Program-made: the position numbers and the translations under genes
The notes under the pieces: generated by a model
The model's input: only the letters and a program-made list of their open reading frames with translations
Databases searched by the model: none
What the model was told of the DNA's origin: nothing
Part shown: in pieces, positions 36,460-45,683 of the stretch
Position numbering within the stretch: the first letter of the stretch is position 1
Layout: each line of letters begins with the position of its first letter
DNA from: JAAFJM01 sp964529175
GTDB lineage: Bacteria > Bacteroidota > Bacteroidia > UKL13-3
NCBI GenBank assembly: GCA_964529175.1
Contig: CAZGVO010000014.1
Location: forward strand, 36,580-100,579
Direction: 5' to 3'
Length of the DNA stretch: 64,000 nt

Positions 36460-37872
36460 TTATTTACTAAACAATTCTACTTTAGCTTGATGGTTTTCAA
36501 ATCGTTTTACCAAGTGAATTTTATTATTAACTATCATGCTATCAAGTTCTTTACAAGTTTCATTCGATGTATTGATATAATAAACATTTGAAGTATCGAG
36601 CAAATTAGGATTAATATTTTTCAAACTTTTTTGCACAAAACCAGCATAAGGATTAGTTAAATTAGTGTATGCCAAAAAAGGTGCATAAATACTTTCATTA
36701 TGCTCCGTACTTTCCATATAATTACAAAATTCAACTTGAGCCTTTAACATTCTAGTATAATTTAATTCTACATCTGCAAAATATGGATGTTCAATACTAT
36801 TATTAATATTTACCAACCCAATAACAGCAAACAATGGAATTACAATATACTGGAAAACAGATTTTTGCACAGAAGTTATCAAAAGAGAGCAGCCTATCAT
36901 TAATAATGGAAATACTGCAAATAAATACCTTGTTGAAAAAAAGTTTATGGAAGCAAAAAGCATAAAACCAATGGTAATTACTAAAAATGCCAATAACTTT
37001 ATTTGATGGTTTTTAGTCAATTTATTTTTAAAAAAACCAAAACTTATAATTGATACCACTAAGGATACTAAGTAAATCAAATTTCGTCCTTGTGAAACAA
37101 AAATGATTAAGACAGAACCCTCCATTTTATCAAAAAAATCGGCCATAGTAATCCAATTGGCATGGCGAGGAAAAAATAACCAACCCAGTTTTACTTTTTG
37201 TATGATGAAAAAGCTAAAACCAATTGAAAATAAAACAACTACACCTAATGCTATTTTTACAAAAACTTTAGGCGTTATGGTTTTGTATAATAGTTCAATA
37301 ATTGCGGTTAGTATAAAAGCAGGAACTAAGCAAAAAGCACTTTCTTTACTCCATAAAGCAAGTACAACAGCTATTGAAAAACCCCACCAATTGCGGTTAA
37401 AGTAAAAATAAAACGACCATAAAAATAATAATGAAAGCCAAACTTCAATTAATAAAAAGGTGCTTTGTGCTAAAAATATGGGTTGAATAGCTAATAATAA
37501 AACCGATAAAAATGCAGTAAACCAACTATTTGTCCATTTAAAAACAACAAAATAAATACTTAATAAAAGAGTAATGGAAATAAGTAATGGAAATAAATGC
37601 ACTTTAAATAAACTATAACCAAAAACTTTTATCCAAATGGAGGCTAAGCAATAAAATAAAAGTGGGTGGCCAGTATATAAATCAGGATCGATACTTGCAG
37701 GCATAATACTAGGCCCTTTTTCTGCCATGGTTCTGATGGCAGGCATATAAACCCAAGCTTCATCCCAAAAAAAAGGCAAACCAAGTGCTTCCCATTTAAA
37801 GGCAACTATACAGCAAATTAGTGCAGAAACTAACCAATGATATGGATTCTTAAAATTGAATGATTTTATCAT
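36460..37872 (-). CDS. GT39-family glycosyltransferase (ArnT/PMT-like)
   Basis: A 470-residue membrane protein with about eleven helices. The first periplasmic loop has FFWDEAWVYMPAIRTMAEKG, the Asp-Glu signature of GT39 enzymes, and LALWSKESAFCLVPAF is the second conserved loop. GT39 enzymes use polyprenyl-phosphate sugars made by DPM1-type GT2 enzymes, and such an enzyme is encoded 17 bases upstream. The acceptor may be lipid A, another glycan or a protein; the sequence does not say. Confidence 0.8.
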   Translation of the reverse strand: MIKSFNFKNPYHWLVSALICCIVAFKWEALGLPFFWDEAWVYMPAIRTMAEKGPSIMPASIDPDLYTGHPLLFYCLASIWIKVFGYSLFKVHLFPLLISITLLLSIYFVVFKWTNSWFTAFLSVLLLAIQPIFLAQSTFLLIEVWLSLLFLWSFYFYFNRNWWGFSIAVVLALWSKESAFCLVPAFILTAIIELLYKTITPKVFVKIALGVVVLFSIGFSFFIIQKVKLGWLFFPRHANWITMADFFDKMEGSVLIIFVSQGRNLIYLVSLVVSIISFGFFKNKLTKNHQIKLLAFLVITIGFMLFASINFFSTRYLFAVFPLLMIGCSLLITSVQKSVFQYIVIPLFAVIGLVNINNSIEHPYFADVELNYTRMLKAQVEFCNYMESTEHNESIYAPFLAYTNLTNPYAGFVQKSLKNINPNLLDTSNVYYINTSNETCKELDSMIVNNKIHLVKRFENHQAKVELFSK

Positions 37873-37889
37873 AACTACAAACTATAAAA

Positions 37890-38603
37890 TTAGGCCCTAA
37901 ATAAACCATATTTTAAAATACAAAAAATGGCTCTAAAACCATCTTTCCAGTTTATTTTTTTACCTTCAGCATAAGTTCTACCATAGTACGAAATACCTAC
38001 TTCATAAATTCTTATGTTTTCAATTCGGCTAATTTTAGCAGTAACTTCAGGCTCAAAACCAAATCTATTTTCTTTAAATTCTATACCTTTTATAATATCA
38101 GCTTTAAATAATTTATAGCAAGTTTCCATATCGGTAAGGTTTAAATTGGTAAACATATTGCTCATAAATGTAAGTACCGCATTACCAATTGAATGCCAAA
38201 AGAATAAAATTCTATGTGGTTTTCCACCCATAAAGCGAGAGCCATAAACTACATCGGCAAAACCATCAACAATGGGTTTTAACAGAATATTATACTCATT
38301 TGGATCATACTCTAAATCAGCATCTTGTACAATAATATAATCACCACTTGCTTCTTTAATTCCAGTATGAATAGCTGCGCCTTTTCCTTTATTTACAGTA
38401 TGTTCTACAAATTTTATGTAATCGTACTTTTCGTTTTTAAGTGCAATAATTTTAGCTGCGGTATTATCTTTTGAGCAATCGTTAACTATAATTACTTCCT
38501 TTTCAATATTTTCAATTAATTTCACTTGATGCACTTTTTCAAGTATTTTATGAATTGTTGCTTCTTCGTTATAAGCAGGAATTATAATAGATAGTTTGGC
38601 CAT
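37890..38603 (-). CDS. GT2 glycosyltransferase, DPM1/polyprenyl-phosphate-hexose synthase-like
   Basis: A 237-residue soluble family 2 enzyme without membrane helices. Motifs are IIPAYNEEATIHKILEK, VNDCSKDNTA, NKGKGAAIHTGIKEASGD and the metal-binding VQDADLEYDPNEY, followed by VYGSRFMGG and NRFGFEPEVTAKI, all of the dolichyl-phosphate-hexose synthase type. It probably loads a hexose on undecaprenyl phosphate for the GT-C enzymes encoded right downstream at 36460 and 35031. The three form a coherent minus-strand module. Confidence 0.88.
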   Translation of the reverse strand: MAKLSIIIPAYNEEATIHKILEKVHQVKLIENIEKEVIIVNDCSKDNTAAKIIALKNEKYDYIKFVEHTVNKGKGAAIHTGIKEASGDYIIVQDADLEYDPNEYNILLKPIVDGFADVVYGSRFMGGKPHRILFFWHSIGNAVLTFMSNMFTNLNLTDMETCYKLFKADIIKGIEFKENRFGFEPEVTAKISRIENIRIYEVGISYYGRTYAEGKKINWKDGFRAIFCILKYGLFRA

Positions 38604-38701
38604 AAAAATATTTTAACTCGCGATAATAAGCTTGTAAATTGATTTAAACAAACCAGCCAAGTCTAGCAAAAGGTGTTTTTGAAAATTTGTTTTAATAAAA
38701 A

Positions 38702-39844
38702 CTAATCAAATTTTGGAGTGGGGCAAACCGGACTTCTTCTGTTTTGTAATTTATAGGTTAAACGAAAATCAGTAAAATTGGCTTTTTGGTTATTAGCTAA
38801 TAATGATATACCAATGCTCCAACTTTTGGTCAACTTGTAAGTTACTGTATGTCTGTGATATATATTATCCATTTCAGGAATTTCTTTAAATAAATAATAG
38901 CCTAAATATTGCCCCCAAGTAAATTGATGAAACAAAAATTCGTGGCCAACCGTAACTCCCACGCGTTGATTACTTAAATTTAATTTTCCTCCATAACGCA
39001 ATAATTCTGAAATGGCCCTATCTTCTAACCACTCTGCTCCTATTGCCAAACTATGGCCTTTTTTTATACCAAATGGCAAATTATAACTTGCAGCCAATCC
39101 ATTTATTAAATAAAACTTTTCCGTATTAACTGTAGATGATTTATAAGTGGCAAAAGCAGTAAACTGCAAATTAGGCCTTCCCTCAAATGGCTTTAGTCTG
39201 CGTTTTAAATTTAATGGACGCTTTACATTATCAGCAATTTTAAATTGATAACTAAGCGCACCTGTAAAAAAATTAACTCCTAAATTAGGGTCTTTAATGG
39301 CTCCGTTCGAAAAATGATTAAAAGCTAATCTTGCACCAATTGATTGATTATTATTGAATTGATAATTAACCACTAAGCCCAGTGCTAAAAAAGCATTTAC
39401 ATAACTGCTGTACGACCAATTGATTTGGTTGTTTATTGAATCGTAAGGACTTGAAATAAAGTTTAAACCACCACAAGCTTTAATTGCCAAATTTACTTTT
39501 TGTGTTTTTAAAATGTTTGATTCAATGGTATAAAATGCATTAACATTATTTTTTACCACAGGATTATTAATATTGAAAAAATTGAGTCCAAAACCTGTTA
39601 CAAAACCTTTTGGGTTATAATGTGAATCTAAATTATCTAACCTTTGGCGCAGTAATTCTATTTCAAAACCCCAAACTGGCGCATTGGCCGAATATTCAAC
39701 TCGCTTTGAGTGTGCCCAAATAGAACCATTATGCAAACTTGCACGCAAAAAATAACTGGTTCGTTTGTACGACAAACTATCGTTATTGGCTTTTGTATTA
39801 CCAACTAAAAAAAACAATATGATTGCAGGTAAGAATTTATGCAT
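38702..39844 (-). CDS. PagL-like acyloxyacyl hydrolase (lipid A deacylase family)
   Basis: A 380-residue outer-membrane beta-barrel protein. Signal peptide to about residue 19 (ending NTKAN). Near residue 175 the sequence FNHFSNGAIKDPNLGVNFF contains the His-x-Ser pair of the PagL catalytic site. Bacteroidota members of this family are longer than Proteobacterial PagL (about 180 residues), as here. The reaction would be removal of a 3-O acyl chain from lipid A at the outer membrane. It overlaps the permease gene by 8 bases. Its position beside the glycan genes suggests a role in lipid A remodelling. Confidence 0.75.
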   Translation of the reverse strand: MHKFLPAIILFFLVGNTKANNDSLSYKRTSYFLRASLHNGSIWAHSKRVEYSANAPVWGFEIELLRQRLDNLDSHYNPKGFVTGFGLNFFNINNPVVKNNVNAFYTIESNILKTQKVNLAIKACGGLNFISSPYDSINNQINWSYSSYVNAFLALGLVVNYQFNNNQSIGARLAFNHFSNGAIKDPNLGVNFFTGALSYQFKIADNVKRPLNLKRRLKPFEGRPNLQFTAFATYKSSTVNTEKFYLINGLAASYNLPFGIKKGHSLAIGAEWLEDRAISELLRYGGKLNLSNQRVGVTVGHEFLFHQFTWGQYLGYYLFKEIPEMDNIYHRHTVTYKLTKSWSIGISLLANNQKANFTDFRLTYKLQNRRSPVCPTPKFD

Positions 39845-41213
39845 TTTTAGGTTTTACAAAATAAAAAATAGGTACACCAAGTAAAACCAAACACAAGCCA
39901 GTAAAGGCAAAAGCGGTTTTAAAAACAAGTAAGCTAATACAAATACTTAACGCCATAACTATATACAAAATAGGTAAAAATGGATAAGCAATTACTTTAT
40001 AAGGTCTATCGGCATTGGGTTGTTTTTTACGTAAAATAAATACAGCGCCAACTGTTAAAATATAAAAAATCAAAACTGCAAACACCACATAATCAAGCAA
40101 ATCGTTATAAGTACCCGAAAGCACTAGTAAACCAGCCCAAATGGCTTGATAGGTTAACGATTTTTGAGGTGATTGGTGTTTGTTTAATTGCGCTGCTTGT
40201 TTAAAAAATAAACCTTCATCAGCCATTACTTTATAAACCCTTGAACCACTTAATATAATTCCATTTACACAACCAAAAGTACTTACCATAATTAAAGCAG
40301 CCATTATTATTGCACCATTGGTTCCAAATACTTTTTGCAATAAAAGTGTTCCTACCCTATCTTGTTGCGCATTTTGTATTTCGCTGATTGAAAGCGCATT
40401 GATATAAATAAAATTAATCAAAACATACAAGAACAACACGCTGCCTGTGCCAATTAATAAAGATAAAGGTAAGTTTCGTTTAGGATTTTCCATTTCGCCT
40501 GCAGTAAAAGTAATATTGTTCCAAGCATCGGCACTAAATATGGAACCTACTAAAGCTGCTGCAAAAATTCCTATGTTTAAGTTTGGTAAGTCTAAAGGAG
40601 TTGACTCAGTTAATTGAGTTGATAAGTCGGTTGAGCTTTGATTAGTTAAAATAAAGTACAATCCTGCAAAAATGATGAATAACAATGAGCCAATTTTACC
40701 AATGGTAAAAATATTTTGAAGCAAAGCTGCATTTTTTACTTTGCCAAAGTTAAACACTGTTAATGAGGCAATTAATCCAATACCTAGTAATTGCGCAGCA
40801 CTGATATTTAAAGTAAAACTGCTTGTAAATTCTAAAGAGAATAAAATATTTTTTTCGCTAAAAACTGGAAAAATTACACCTGTAAATTTAGCAAAACCAA
40901 CAGCCACAGCCGCAATGGTTCCTGTTTGAATAATGGTAAATAAAGTCCAGCCATATAAAAAACCAAACAAAGGTGAATAAGCTTCTTTTAAATAAACATA
41001 TTGTCCGCCCGCTTTGGGCATTAAAGCTGCTAATTCGCCATAACTTAATGCTGCCATTAAAGTTAAAGCTGCCGTAACTAACCAAGCTAAAATTAGCATA
41101 GTTGGACTTCCTAACTCGCGCAGCATGCCAGCCGAAACTATAAAAATACCTGAGCCAATCATACTGCCCATAATGAGCATAATGCTATCTAATAAATTGA
41201 GTTTTTTGTTCAT
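39837..41213 (-). CDS. APC-family amino acid permease
   Basis: A 458-residue transporter with twelve membrane helices. The amino-acid permease signature MGSMIGSGIFIVSAGML is at the N-terminus, with LSYGELAALMPKAGGQYVYLKEAY in helix 2 and its loop, and SADAWNNITFTAGEM in helix 6. This pattern fits the LAT-type APC subgroup. The substrate is unknown. The C-terminal codons overlap the start of the acyloxyacyl hydrolase gene. Confidence 0.9.
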   Translation of the reverse strand: MNKKLNLLDSIMLIMGSMIGSGIFIVSAGMLRELGSPTMLILAWLVTAALTLMAALSYGELAALMPKAGGQYVYLKEAYSPLFGFLYGWTLFTIIQTGTIAAVAVGFAKFTGVIFPVFSEKNILFSLEFTSSFTLNISAAQLLGIGLIASLTVFNFGKVKNAALLQNIFTIGKIGSLLFIIFAGLYFILTNQSSTDLSTQLTESTPLDLPNLNIGIFAAALVGSIFSADAWNNITFTAGEMENPKRNLPLSLLIGTGSVLFLYVLINFIYINALSISEIQNAQQDRVGTLLLQKVFGTNGAIIMAALIMVSTFGCVNGIILSGSRVYKVMADEGLFFKQAAQLNKHQSPQKSLTYQAIWAGLLVLSGTYNDLLDYVVFAVLIFYILTVGAVFILRKKQPNADRPYKVIAYPFLPILYIVMALSICISLLVFKTAFAFTGLCLVLLGVPIFYFVKPKNA

Positions 41214-41304
41214 TAATAAATTGACTAAAATAAGTAGTCAATTATAATTAAAAGAATTGAATTTCAATGATAAGTTTAAGAGATATGAGCACTACGTAGC
41301 TTTT

Positions 41305-42483
41305 TTAGTTTAACCCAATTACTTCTCCTTTATGTTTGAACTCAGGTATTAAATTAATCAGTATAGTAACTCCAATTCTAATATCATTGGTTTTTATATT
41401 GTGCCTAAAAGTTGAATCATAATCCGAGTTATCACCCCAATAATCTGCGGTATAACCAGTATACCTGTAAGAGCCATGTATTTTAAGCCAATAGTTAGGT
41501 TTTTTACCTATTAAAAAACCTAATTCTGGATAAACTTGTCCTCCAAAAATTGATAATGTTTCTGATTTTCCATTAATTTTAGGTGTAACATGTTGCCAAT
41601 CAAACATGGAAACACCTCCACCTATATAAGGCTTAATTTTACCTTTATTTGTTAAAATATAATTTGCCCAAAAAGTAGCCGAAATAATAACCGATTTTTG
41701 TGGGACAACAATTTCATTATTATAGTAAATTAAAAAGTTGGGATTGGTAGTGTTTGGTCCTGCGCCAAGTGAAATACCTGTCGTCATTTTGGGTTCTATA
41801 ATTTCAATTCCAAGATACTCGTAAACTATGGCATTGCCAATTTGTGCATTGATGGAATAACTTGTATTCAAATGTAAAAATAAGTGTTTGGCATTATTTA
41901 ACTTTTCCTTACTTGTTAAATAACTTAAATACGTTTTTGATGTACTATTGTAATTGTTTAATACTTTTAATTCTTCGAAGAATGAGTTGTTTTTATTGAG
42001 CAAAGTGCCCACAAGACTTTGCTGTTTGGTTCCAATTGATAAGGTTTTGTAAAAAGATGTTAAATATGTTTGCACAGCTTGCTGCAAATCATTAAAAGTA
42101 GGCATTATATAATAATCATAATAAATAGTATCTTTAGGTTGATATTTGAACTGATTGTATCTTACGCAGTAGGTATAATCAATAATAAAATCCATTTCGT
42201 TTTCATTCAAATAATCAATTTTTTCAGGATACTTAACACAAACCAAAAACAAATTAATAAGTTGATTCCAACCTTGTTCTTCACACATTTTAGGCATGTT
42301 ATTAAAGAGCATTTCAACTGAATCAATTCGATTATTTGAAATAAAATTAACCATAATGGATGTATATTTTATTTCATTGTGATAACATTGTTTGGTTATG
42401 GAATCAACTTCAAAACTATAAACATTTGAATTATTGGCAATAAGACAAATCAACAACAGAAGTTTTATGTATTTATTCTTCAT
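41305..42483 (-). CDS. Exported protein with C-terminal beta-barrel-like region, unknown
   Basis: A 392-residue protein of unknown family. The frame runs to a TTG at 42507, but the ATG at 42483 gives a signal peptide (MKNKYIKLLLLICLIANNS...). Residues about 25-190 look helical and acidic/aromatic. The C-terminal half has alternating hydrophobic strands with Gly and aromatic residues (IKPYIGGGVSMFDW, YWLKIHGSYRYTGYTADYW, DIRIGVTILINLI), as in small outer-membrane barrels. No catalytic motif is seen. It stands alone, with 91 bases to the permease gene. Confidence 0.6.
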   Translation of the reverse strand: MKNKYIKLLLLICLIANNSNVYSFEVDSITKQCYHNEIKYTSIMVNFISNNRIDSVEMLFNNMPKMCEEQGWNQLINLFLVCVKYPEKIDYLNENEMDFIIDYTYCVRYNQFKYQPKDTIYYDYYIMPTFNDLQQAVQTYLTSFYKTLSIGTKQQSLVGTLLNKNNSFFEELKVLNNYNSTSKTYLSYLTSKEKLNNAKHLFLHLNTSYSINAQIGNAIVYEYLGIEIIEPKMTTGISLGAGPNTTNPNFLIYYNNEIVVPQKSVIISATFWANYILTNKGKIKPYIGGGVSMFDWQHVTPKINGKSETLSIFGGQVYPELGFLIGKKPNYWLKIHGSYRYTGYTADYWGDNSDYDSTFRHNIKTNDIRIGVTILINLIPEFKHKGEVIGLN

Positions 42484-42562
42484 GATTTGTAAAACACAAA
42501 AATTCAAGAAATTGTTTTAAAAACTGACGCATTCGATTAAAGCAAAGGCATCAATAAAAAAC

Positions 42563-44197
42563 TTACACCAAAACACCAGCAATAGCTTTAGCACAATTTT
42601 CGCCATCCATAGCTGCACTTACAATTCCGCCTGCGTAGCCTGCACCTTCGGCACATGGATACAAACCTTTTATTTGAATATGCTCAAAAGTTTCTTTGTT
42701 TCTAGGTATGCGCACTGGTGATGAAGTGCGGCTTTCGGTAGCTAACAAAATGGCTTCATTGGTTAAATAACCATGCATTTTTTTTCCAAATGCTTTCATG
42801 GCACCTTGCAAACTTTTAGCCACATAATTGGGTAAAATTTCGCTTAAATTTCGGCTCACCGTTCCTGGTAAATAACTGCTATCAGGCAAAATATTACTTG
42901 TTTTATTGTTTACAAAATCTAACATACGCTGTGCTGGTGCTTGCAATGTTTTATTGCCTTGCTCAAAGCAATTTTTTTCTACCATGCTTTGAAAATACAT
43001 GCCGGCTAAAGGACCATATTTTTCAAAAGCTTTAAAATCTTCAGCATTAATTGATACCACCATACCCGAATTGGCAAAAGGATTATTACGCTTTGATGGA
43101 CTCCAACCATTTACCACAATTTCGCCAGGAGCAGTCATGGCAGGCGCTATAATTCCACCCGGACACATACAAAAACTAAATACTCCTCTCCCATTTACTT
43201 GTTCTACCAAACTATAGCTAGCTGCTGGCAAATATGGATTGCGCTCAGCACCACATTTATACTGAATGCTATCAATCAATGCTTGCGGATGTTCAATGCG
43301 AACACCTAAAGCAAAAGGTTTAGCTTCAATAGTAATTTTTTTGCGGTGCAATAATTCAAAAATATCACGAGCAGAATGACCGGTAGCGAGTATTAAAGTT
43401 CGGAGTTCGAAGTTCGAAGTTGATTGAACCAAATTTCCCTGCGTTTCGACTTCGCTCAACGACCGAAAATTTGGTTGCTGAGCGGAGTCGAAGCAATTTG
43501 AAGTTATTTCAATTGATTTGATTTTATCGCCATCTAAGGTTATATCGGTCAATTTGGAATTGAAGTGAATTTCGCCACCACAACTTAAAATGGTTTCACG
43601 AATTTTTTTAATAATATGAGGCAATTTATTGGTACCAATATGAGGATGACTTTCGTATAAAATATTTTCGTCAGCACCATGGTAAACCAACAGTTTCAAA
43701 ATCCTATTTACATCGCCACGTTTAGAAGAACGGGTATATAATTTTCCATCGCTATATGTTCCAGCACCACCTTCACCAAAACAGTAGTTACTTTCTGGAT
43801 TTACTGTATTATTTTTGGTAATATTGGCTAAATCGCGTCTGCGTTCGCGCACATTTTTACCACGTTCAAAAATGACTGGTTTTAAACCTAATTCTATTAA
43901 TTGCAAAGCAGCAAATAATCCTGCTGGACCCGCACCAATAATGGCTACTTCTTTGGCATTGGTTACATTTTTAAAATCAAATTGAATGGTTTCCTTTACT
44001 GGATTTTCTTTTACAAAAACATTTAAGGTAAGGTTAACCCTCACTGGTTTTTTGCGCGCATCAATCGATTTTTTCAGGTAAGTAAATCCATTAATTTCAT
44101 TAACTGGAATGCCAAAATTTTTACTGATTTCGCGCTTTACGTCCGCGTCAGATTTTAGTTGCTCAGGAAGAGCAGTAAGTTCAAGTGTTCGTTTCAT
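42563..44197 (-). CDS. FAD-dependent dehydrogenase (COG2509 type) with in-frame repeat insertion
   Basis: A 544-residue flavoprotein. The dinucleotide fold is AIIGAGPAGLFAALQLIELG with the acidic ERGKNVRERRRD after it; ESNYCFGEGGAGTYSDGKLYTR and ILATGHSARDIFELL are typical of COG2509 proteins, and the end ACAEGAGYAGGIVSAAMDG-type motif binds FAD. Physiological substrate is unknown. Residues about 235-264 (from CFDSAQQPNF to STSNFE) have no counterpart in the usual family pattern and are encoded by an imperfect palindromic repeat at 43405-43495, just before the ATGHSARD motif. The frame stays open through it, so the protein is probably still made. Confidence 0.88.
   Translation of the reverse strand: MKRTLELTALPEQLKSDADVKREISKNFGIPVNEINGFTYLKKSIDARKKPVRVNLTLNVFVKENPVKETIQFDFKNVTNAKEVAIIGAGPAGLFAALQLIELGLKPVIFERGKNVRERRRDLANITKNNTVNPESNYCFGEGGAGTYSDGKLYTRSSKRGDVNRILKLLVYHGADENILYESHPHIGTNKLPHIIKKIRETILSCGGEIHFNSKLTDITLDGDKIKSIEITSNCFDSAQQPNFRSLSEVETQGNLVQSTSNFELRTLILATGHSARDIFELLHRKKITIEAKPFALGVRIEHPQALIDSIQYKCGAERNPYLPAASYSLVEQVNGRGVFSFCMCPGGIIAPAMTAPGEIVVNGWSPSKRNNPFANSGMVVSINAEDFKAFEKYGPLAGMYFQSMVEKNCFEQGNKTLQAPAQRMLDFVNNKTSNILPDSSYLPGTVSRNLSEILPNYVAKSLQGAMKAFGKKMHGYLTNEAILLATESRTSSPVRIPRNKETFEHIQIKGLYPCAEGAGYAGGIVSAAMDGENCAKAIAGVLV
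43405..43495. repeat. Palindromic repeat element inside a coding sequence
   Basis: The arms 43443-43464 and 43473-43494 are inverted copies that match at 18 of 22 positions (core TCGAC-TCGCTCA against TGAGCGGAGTCGA). A direct AGTTCGAAGTTCGAAGTT run flanks it at 43404-43421, and AACCAAATTT (43428-43437) recurs inverted at 43467-43476. On the minus strand it reads in frame as CFDSAQQP...RSLSEVETQ. A segment at about 26310-26331 shares the GCTCAGCAAC core of the arm. Confidence 0.75.
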
Positions 44198-44225
44198 AGT
44201 TAGGTTTTTATCCTAAAATTTAGGT

Positions 44226-44552
44226 TTATTTGATGGTATTTAATATTTCAAGCAATTCGTTATCGCTTAAACTTTCTTGTTCTGATTTATCGAAAATAGT
44301 TAGTAAAAAAACGGTATTTTCAATTATTTTAAGATGACTAATAACCCTTGCACCACCAGATTTTCCTTTACCTTTTGAAGCAATTGCTAACCTTATTTTA
44401 TAGCAATTATTGCCTAATGAAATTCCTTGTGTTGGATTTTCTTTCAATTCACTCACTAGCTCTATAAATTCCTTTTTAAGAGATGGGAATTTTTTAACTA
44501 AACGTTTCAAGTCTTTCTCAAAACGAGGAAGCACTTCAACATTATAACTCAT
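44226..44552 (-). CDS. RelE/ParE-family toxin
   Basis: A 108-residue protein of the RelE/ParE fold: VEVLPRFEKDLKRLVKKFPSLK at the start, CYKIRLAIASKGKGKSGGARVI in the middle strands and VFLLTIFDKSEQESL near the end. The KGKGKSGGARVI segment is the variant found in the HigB/RelE-like group. Such toxins are mRNA interferases (RelE) or gyrase poisons (ParE); which one is not clear. The start overlaps the upstream antitoxin gene by 11 bases, as expected for a toxin-antitoxin operon. Confidence 0.85.
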   Translation of the reverse strand: MSYNVEVLPRFEKDLKRLVKKFPSLKKEFIELVSELKENPTQGISLGNNCYKIRLAIASKGKGKSGGARVISHLKIIENTVFLLTIFDKSEQESLSDNELLEILNTIK

Positions 44553-44748
44553 TAAACAAATCTTCGGCTTTACGGGCTTTTAGCTTTCCTTCACTTACTA
44601 AGTTTAATTCTGTTACAGCTTCGTTCAAATTTTCCAAAACTTCAGCTTTGTAAGGAGAAATGGGTTTAGCTTTTATAAAAGAAAAATTCTTTAAAAGCTC
44701 CATTACAAAAGGAACTTTGGCATCTTTTACATCTAAAATCAACTTCAT
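44542..44748 (-). CDS. Antitoxin partner of the RelE/ParE toxin
   Basis: A 68-residue protein directly upstream of and overlapping the toxin gene. It opens with a short beta-strand (MKLILDVKDAKVPFVMELLKN) and continues as a long helix ending RKAEDLFNEL, a layout of small antitoxins that wrap their toxin with a C-terminal helix. The family is close to DUF2683-type proteins. The N-terminal strand may form a dimeric DNA-binding unit that acts on the palindrome at 44763-44786. Confidence 0.75.
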   Translation of the reverse strand: MKLILDVKDAKVPFVMELLKNFSFIKAKPISPYKAEVLENLNEAVTELNLVSEGKLKARKAEDLFNEL

Positions 44749-44762
44749 GTACTTTAATTTTT

Positions 44763-44786
44763 TTACAAATATATAGCTATTTGTAA
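44763..44786 (-). promoter_or_regulatory. Palindromic operator overlapping the toxin-antitoxin promoter
   Basis: Nine-base arms TTACAAATA and TATTTGTAA form a perfect inverted repeat with a six-base centre, 14 bases before the antitoxin ATG. On the minus strand the right part of it reads TATATTTG, an exact match to the Bacteroidota -7 consensus TAnnTTTG. Binding here by the antitoxin would block the promoter, the usual way such operons are autoregulated. No -33 TTG is evident. Confidence 0.5.
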
Positions 44787-44881
44787 GTATATGCCTTTAT
44801 AGTTTAGGTTTTTATACTAAAAATTAGGTTTGCAATGATAAAGAATAGTTTCAGTTATGGTAAAGAGCTATTCCATATTAA

Positions 44882-45546
44882 CTATTTTCCAATTGAGTAC
44901 TTAAACCCTAGCGAAAAATTATAACCATAGTTGGTAATTTCGCCACCCATAAAATAATTGCTGTTACTAACTGCATTTAAACTTTGAAATTTAAGTACAG
45001 AAGCGTACAAATGATAGTTTTTATAAAGTTCCAAACCAACACCTAGCCCTATTAGTGCGCTTAACTCAAGTTTGTTTAAATTATTGTTATACAAAACATT
45101 ATCAGAGCCATCAGAATAAGTTTTAGCACTTACTAAGTAGCTTTTAGCTAAACCCACTGTTGTAAATAGATAATATTTTTTACCAATTTTATATGAAAGG
45201 CTAATTGGTATGGTAATATAATCGTACTGAAAATAAATTAGGTTTCCATTATCTGTATTTGTTCCACTTCCTCCTGATATTGGATCCAAAACATCTCCTA
45301 AAGTATAATAATTGCCGAAACCTTTTTGCGAATACAAAAAATCAGCACCTACAAAAAGTTTTTCTTAAAATTATACTCGTAGCTAATACCAGCCGAAAAA
45401 CCATTTTTACCTATTTTGTCTTCAAAAATATTTTTATCGGTAACATTGGTATTGTTCACTCCAAACTGAACTCCAATTAAATGGTTTTGAGCATTTAAAA
45501 CCCAATTGAATAATATAAAAATTAGTGCTAAAACTGATTTTGGCAT
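44882..45546 (-). pseudogene. Outer-membrane beta-barrel protein gene, frameshifted
   Basis: Two minus-strand frames make one gene. The 5' part starts at ATG 45546 with a signal peptide (MPKSVLALIFILFNWVLNAQ), then IGVQFGVNNTNV and SYEYNFKKNF, and stops at TAG 45349-45351. The 3' part continues with YSQKGFGNYYTLGD and barrel strands to 44882. Adding one T to the run of five T (45353-45357) joins them as NFFVGADFLYSQKGF, a typical opsin-like porin/OmpW-type barrel pattern, giving about 221 residues. Either the gene is inactivated by a one-base loss, is phase-variable, or the base is a sequencing error. Confidence 0.8.
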
Positions 45547-45683
45547 GTTCAAATTTATAAATTTTGATAAACTTGACAAGTTGTTAAATACAGATGTTTA
45601 ATTGATTATAAATTCTTATAAATTACGCTTCACTAAACTAAAAGAGCAAAAATATTTGCCCAATTTTTTTATTAGAAAACATG

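Noticed and set aside
44882..45579. Two separate small genes on the minus strand
   Set aside because: The first ends and the second begins within one barrel pattern, and one added base joins them in frame, so they are treated as one frameshifted gene.
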